A stretch of DNA of 37,574 nucleotides. It comes from Rickettsiales bacterium (GTDB taxonomy: Bacteria > Pseudomonadota > Alphaproteobacteria > Rickettsiales > UBA1997). Position numbers and translations under genes: made by a program. Each line of letters starts with the position of its first letter. Within the stretch, counting starts at the first letter, position 1. The stretch lies in assembly GCA_018969185.1 (NCBI GenBank), contig JAGWYT010000015.1:1-37574 (forward strand), given 5' to 3'. This document shows, in pieces, positions 34,448 to 37,574 of the stretch. Under the pieces are notes generated by a model. The model did not search any database and was not told where the DNA came from. It worked only from the letters and a program-made list of their open reading frames with translations.

Positions 34448-35233
34448 CTATTTATCTGCCTCTTCACTCCAAAACGATTCTAATCGTTCATTAAATTTTT
34501 CTTTAGCGTCCATAAAGTTTGTAAAAATATCATCGTTCACACTGCGGTTATGAGCTATACAATTTCTTAAATCTTCAATTGGTTGCATAACATCTTTTAA
34601 GGACAGAAGAAAATTTTTGTGTGCAGGATTTGTAATTCCTCGATTAAGCAAATTCTTTTTTAAATCCTCATAACTATCGCTATTCTGAACATAGTTTATC
34701 AAATCTTTTTCACCTAGTGGTTTTAAATCACTTAGTTTGATGTAATGAGTAAACAACAAGTAGAAAAATTGATTTTCTGCAAGTTCTGCAAACTTTTTAT
34801 CATTTTTTGGAGCATCGCCGACAACTTTAACTTCAATTTCTTTTAAGAGGTCATAAACGTTCTCGGGATATTGCTGGACAAAAATATAAACCAAAGCCTC
34901 TCTCAACTTTTGCTCAATCGAGTTAATTTCTTCAAAAAGTAAAACTTCTGCTTTTTTGTAAACAAAGATATTCGCTATTTCATCACTGATAGAAAACAGA
35001 TTGTTGTAGTTTAAATTTGCGATAAACCCCTCCATCTCTCCTAGATCCAATTCAAATCCAACCAACCACTTGTCGCAACTCAGGTGTTTAGTGTAATTAA
35101 GTTTAAAATTATCATCAAAACTACTGCTAACCTCACTTTCATCTAACTGGGTTGAAACAGCTTCAATCAAAAGCTCTTTTATACGCTGCTTAAAGTTAGT
35201 CTCTGACATGAAAATTATCTGAAAAATTGCCAT
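34448..35233 (-). CDS. HEPN-like protein beside type I RM genes
   Basis: A 261-residue helical protein with a C-terminal RNCIAH motif (Arg223, Asn224, His228), the R-x4-H signature of HEPN ribonucleases, in the context DVMQPIEDLRNCIAHNRS. HEPN domains act as RNases in toxins and anti-phage systems, though some are inactive scaffolds. ATG at 35233 has GGGAG 9 nt upstream, inside the hsdS end, and lies 4 bp after the hsdS stop; an alternative ATG at 35209 has no such site. It takes the place where hsdR might be expected, downstream of hsdM and hsdS. I infer a defence effector linked to the RM locus. Confidence 0.74.
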   Translation of the reverse strand: MAIFQIIFMSETNFKQRIKELLIEAVSTQLDESEVSSSFDDNFKLNYTKHLSCDKWLVGFELDLGEMEGFIANLNYNNLFSISDEIANIFVYKKAEVLLFEEINSIEQKLREALVYIFVQQYPENVYDLLKEIEVKVVGDAPKNDKKFAELAENQFFYLLFTHYIKLSDLKPLGEKDLINYVQNSDSYEDLKKNLLNRGITNPAHKNFLLSLKDVMQPIEDLRNCIAHNRSVNDDIFTNFMDAKEKFNERLESFWSEEADK

Positions 35234-35237
35234 TCAA

Positions 35238-36554
35238 TCATTCTCCCAAAATCATCCTCTCAACCTCATCCTTTGCTTTTTGCAGAAGTGATTTTGCTTC
35301 TTCTTTTAGCTGTTCGGCTTTTGTCATTCGTGTTTGCGCTTCAGAAGTAATTTTCTTTTGAATTTCTAGTGAAGGTAGCGGTATTAAAAAATCCGAAATA
35401 TCTTCTAAATAAACATGGGGTTGACCGGCTCCTCTTTGTCTACCGTAAATTGCTTTTTGCTGAGATTTTAAGAAGGTGTAAAGATACTGAGTTAAAATCT
35501 CATTTTCATTTGCAGATTGAATAACTGTACAGTCAGAAGCCCAAATTGGATAATTGTGATACCAAATATATCCAGCATAAGCACCCGATGCAGAAATGGT
35601 TATCGCATTCTCAAAATTTGATTGATTGTGATAGTATGGAATTGACTGACCTCCAGCAACTACTGGGACGTTACCTTCGAAGGTTTTTGACTTGGTAATC
35701 GAAGATCCCTTTTTACAAATGATTTTACCTTCCGAATTAAGTGCATTAATGGTTTTAGAGGGAAATTTTCCGTGATAAGAACTAAAAAATTTTTCAAAAT
35801 GATGAGATGGATCAAATCTATTGCTCTCTAATTCATTCGACATTGCTACAAAACACATTTTTCTTTCAACTTCTGGAAGCTTGATTCCAAGCTCTGTCAA
35901 AACATAATCATCAATCGAGTTTAAAAGTTTTTCTGCTTCGACTTCTTTTCCTTTCTTGAGTTGGTGGGCTTTATCCATCATGGCAATTATTTGCTCCTGA
36001 ATATGTAGCGGAGGAATTGCAATTGGAGTTGGGGATAATTGCTGAAGATTAATATTTCTTTGCGCAGCCTGAGGTGCTAAGCTCTCTAGGTATTTTTTTA
36101 GAAATCTTAAGTAGATGTTGAGGTACTCTAGCTTTATGTCTTTGTTTTTTGGTTTGATTGCAACCAAACTATCAGGAAAGCATGCTGGATAATCTAGTAT
36201 TGCGGTATCTCCAATATTTGCTGCTATTGTTATAACGATAATTTTTTCATCAAAAATCTTACTAACTGATAATCCTAGATCGTTCAAAGTTTGCGAGTAT
36301 TGAATTTGTAGATTTGTTTGACTCGCTTTTACCACATCTCCCGTTTGGATAAAAGGGTATTTGCCATCAAAAAACCTTGGATCGTTTCTAGGTCTGTGCG
36401 AAAATTTCCCCCTTGATAGATTTGCAACCTCTGAAAGTTGAAGAACTGGAAATTTTGTTTTTTCAGCAATATAACATCTGTTGGATGGGCTATAATAATA
36501 GGGATCAATTCTTTTCTCTCTTAGCTCATCACTCAAAGTAACAAAACATTGCAT
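35238..36554 (-). CDS. hsdS: Type I RM specificity subunit (second HsdS)
   Basis: This 438-residue subunit has two recognition domains and helical spacers (about 135-185 and the C-terminal MTKAEQLKEEAKSLLQKAKDEV). TRD1 carries HRPRNDPR (53-60), ITIAANI (108-114) and ACFPDS (124-129), shared with TRD2 of the first HsdS. TRD2 has GNVPVVAGG and ISASGAYAGYIWYH, a different type. I chose ATG at 36554, directly after the hsdM stop, because GGGGG lies 6 nt before it; the open frame reaches 36605 but overlaps hsdM. An N-terminal extension of about 35 residues before TRD1 is longer than usual. Confidence 0.9.
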   Translation of the reverse strand: MQCFVTLSDELREKRIDPYYYSPSNRCYIAEKTKFPVLQLSEVANLSRGKFSHRPRNDPRFFDGKYPFIQTGDVVKASQTNLQIQYSQTLNDLGLSVSKIFDEKIIVITIAANIGDTAILDYPACFPDSLVAIKPKNKDIKLEYLNIYLRFLKKYLESLAPQAAQRNINLQQLSPTPIAIPPLHIQEQIIAMMDKAHQLKKGKEVEAEKLLNSIDDYVLTELGIKLPEVERKMCFVAMSNELESNRFDPSHHFEKFFSSYHGKFPSKTINALNSEGKIICKKGSSITKSKTFEGNVPVVAGGQSIPYYHNQSNFENAITISASGAYAGYIWYHNYPIWASDCTVIQSANENEILTQYLYTFLKSQQKAIYGRQRGAGQPHVYLEDISDFLIPLPSLEIQKKITSEAQTRMTKAEQLKEEAKSLLQKAKDEVERMILGE

Positions 36555-36555
36555 A

Positions 36556-37434
36556 CTACGCCCCCTTGTATTTGTTAGGGTTGGTCTCGAATTTTTTGAA
36601 TTCATTCACAATCAAATCGAGATCATTTTCTTTGGTTTCTCTGCCAGTTGCATCATAGCCAATTTTTTCAGCCATTGCCATGAATATTGGGTAATTTTTT
36701 ACCTTCTCATTTTGTCCAAATTTTCTAACAAAAACTACCGATGATTTAACGCCAGCTCCGTAGTGTGAAAAGGCAAAAGATGGAATTGAAACCACTGCTA
36801 AAATTTGGCATTTTTCCATCAGAAAATCTCTGACATATTGTAGGCTTGAGTTGGTCAAGATTACATCTGGCAGTACAATTGCCATCTTACCAGTTTCTGG
36901 CTTCATGAACTCAATGCATCTTTCGATGAAGAGAATTTCAGTCTTTTGATTTTTCTTCTTTTTTCCGAGTTCAAATTTTTCGAGATAACCTTTTTCTTTT
37001 TCAGTTTCTTTGACCGATGCGCCAAAAGGTGGATTGGTTAAAATGAAGTCGAAGGTGTTTGGTTTGAAATCAAGGCTATTTCTGGCGATGTCTTTGAAGT
37101 CATCTAAAGCATCTGTGCTGATGACGTTAGTGTGACCATCATCGTGAATGATCATGTTCATTTTGCATACTCTGGCAATCTGTTCATTGATCTCTATTCC
37201 GTAAAGGCGTTTTGAAGCAAAATCGTGCCAAATTCTGTAAGCATCTTTATCATCATAATTTTCCTCTGCTTCTTTTCTGATTGTGTCCATTGCATTCAAA
37301 AGGAAGCCACCACTACCACAGGCTGGATCAAGAACAGTGTCAGTGTCTTTAATATCCATCATCTTTACAGAAAATTTTATCACTTCGCGCGGAGTAAAGA
37401 ATTGGCCCATTTTTCCTTTGAAGAAATCTTCCAT
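36556..37434 (-). CDS. hsdM: Type I RM methylase HsdM, 5'-truncated
   Basis: Catalytic part of an HsdM: QFFTPREVI (11-19), SAM motif DPACGSGGF (36-44), NPPFGA (134-139), and the usual C-terminal end. The N-terminal helical domain (about 150-200 residues) is absent. The frame stays open upstream to about 37520, but only FERF just before the ATG at 37434 still looks like HsdM; the rest has no similarity and lies in the start of an IS-like element. I therefore read this as a gene cut by an insertion. Without the N-terminal domain it is unlikely to methylate DNA, so the locus may be dead or may use another HsdM. Confidence 0.85.
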   Translation of the reverse strand: MEDFFKGKMGQFFTPREVIKFSVKMMDIKDTDTVLDPACGSGGFLLNAMDTIRKEAEENYDDKDAYRIWHDFASKRLYGIEINEQIARVCKMNMIIHDDGHTNVISTDALDDFKDIARNSLDFKPNTFDFILTNPPFGASVKETEKEKGYLEKFELGKKKKNQKTEILFIERCIEFMKPETGKMAIVLPDVILTNSSLQYVRDFLMEKCQILAVVSIPSFAFSHYGAGVKSSVVFVRKFGQNEKVKNYPIFMAMAEKIGYDATGRETKENDLDLIVNEFKKFETNPNKYKGA

Positions 37435-37448
37435 AAACCTCTCGAAGG

Positions 37449-37574
37449 TGTAAAAACAACTACTTGATCTGACAGACAGTGTCGATTTAATAAATCTTTT
37501 ATTAACTTTAAGACACTTAAATTATGACTAATTTAGAAAAGAAAATCATTAAACCGAAACTTGGATTATTAGAA
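37449..37574 (+). mobile_element. Left end of IS481-like element
   Basis: HsdM similarity on the minus strand stops at about 37448, exactly before a TGT that could be the element tip. From there to a transposase-like start at 37524 there are 75 bp of non-coding DNA of the length usual for an IS end. The element runs past the window, so its other end, terminal inverted repeat and target duplication cannot be seen. Confidence 0.5.
37524..37574 (+). CDS. N-terminus of IS481-family transposase (partial)
   Basis: The 17 visible residues, MTNLEKKIIKPKLGLLE, are like the start of IS481-family transposases, which begin with a KPKLGLL-type helix-turn-helix. The frame is open to the window edge. So short a piece makes this a tentative call, supported by the hsdM truncation next to it. 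Confidence 0.5.
   Translation, partial: MTNLEKKIIKPKLGLLE

Overview
The window is strongly AT-rich accessory DNA made of mobile islands, with almost no recognisable housekeeping genes. It holds three different tyrosine recombinases, AlpA-type excisionase regulators, a fragment of tRNA-Asn used as an attachment site, two type I and one type III restriction-modification (RM) loci, and the edge of an IS481-like element. A CE-clan (Ulp1/YopJ-like) cysteine protease candidate and the base composition fit a host-associated proteobacterium, perhaps of the Rickettsiales or Legionellales. That placement is inference; no ribosomal or core gene is present to fix it.

Layout. Positions 1-7237 are a type I RM operon read leftwards in the order hsdM, rhuM/fic, small gene, abi-alpha, hsdS, hsdR, so two further defence-type genes sit inside the RM operon. 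Positions 7390-11055 are an island maintenance module, also leftward: AlpA-like gene, DUF3987 primase/helicase-like gene and four small genes. Positions 11259-13345 are an unrecognised two-gene operon, one protein with a zinc-ribbon-like Cys set, behind a promoter with a tandem 20-bp repeat. Positions 13614-23656 are the most striking part: two divergent operons. Leftward are an SDR, a 1150-residue 7TM hybrid histidine kinase with two receivers and an Hpt domain, and the protease candidate. Rightward are an AfsA-like hotdog protein, an old-yellow-enzyme flavoprotein and a second SDR. I read this as a candidate system that makes and senses a small butyrolactone- or butenolide-like signal.

Positions 23699-34450 are the junction of several islands. 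Integrase 1 (leftward) has paired ATTGCCGCA sites upstream, followed by the 3' part of tRNA-Asn. Integrase 2 (P4-type, rightward) has three GGGGGTAT sites. Its island carries a third recombinase and a type III RM system with a NYN-domain nuclease gene between mod and res. At its right end GGGGGTAT sites, a decayed tRNA-like end and ATTGCCGCA-type sites recur, followed by a copy of the repeat found at position 1. From 34448 to the right edge lies a second type I RM locus read leftwards (hsdM, hsdS, HEPN gene). Its hsdM lost its 5' part where an IS481-like element begins.

The DNA therefore looks like tandem or nested tRNA-Asn islands that carry defence genes together with one signalling and effector cassette.
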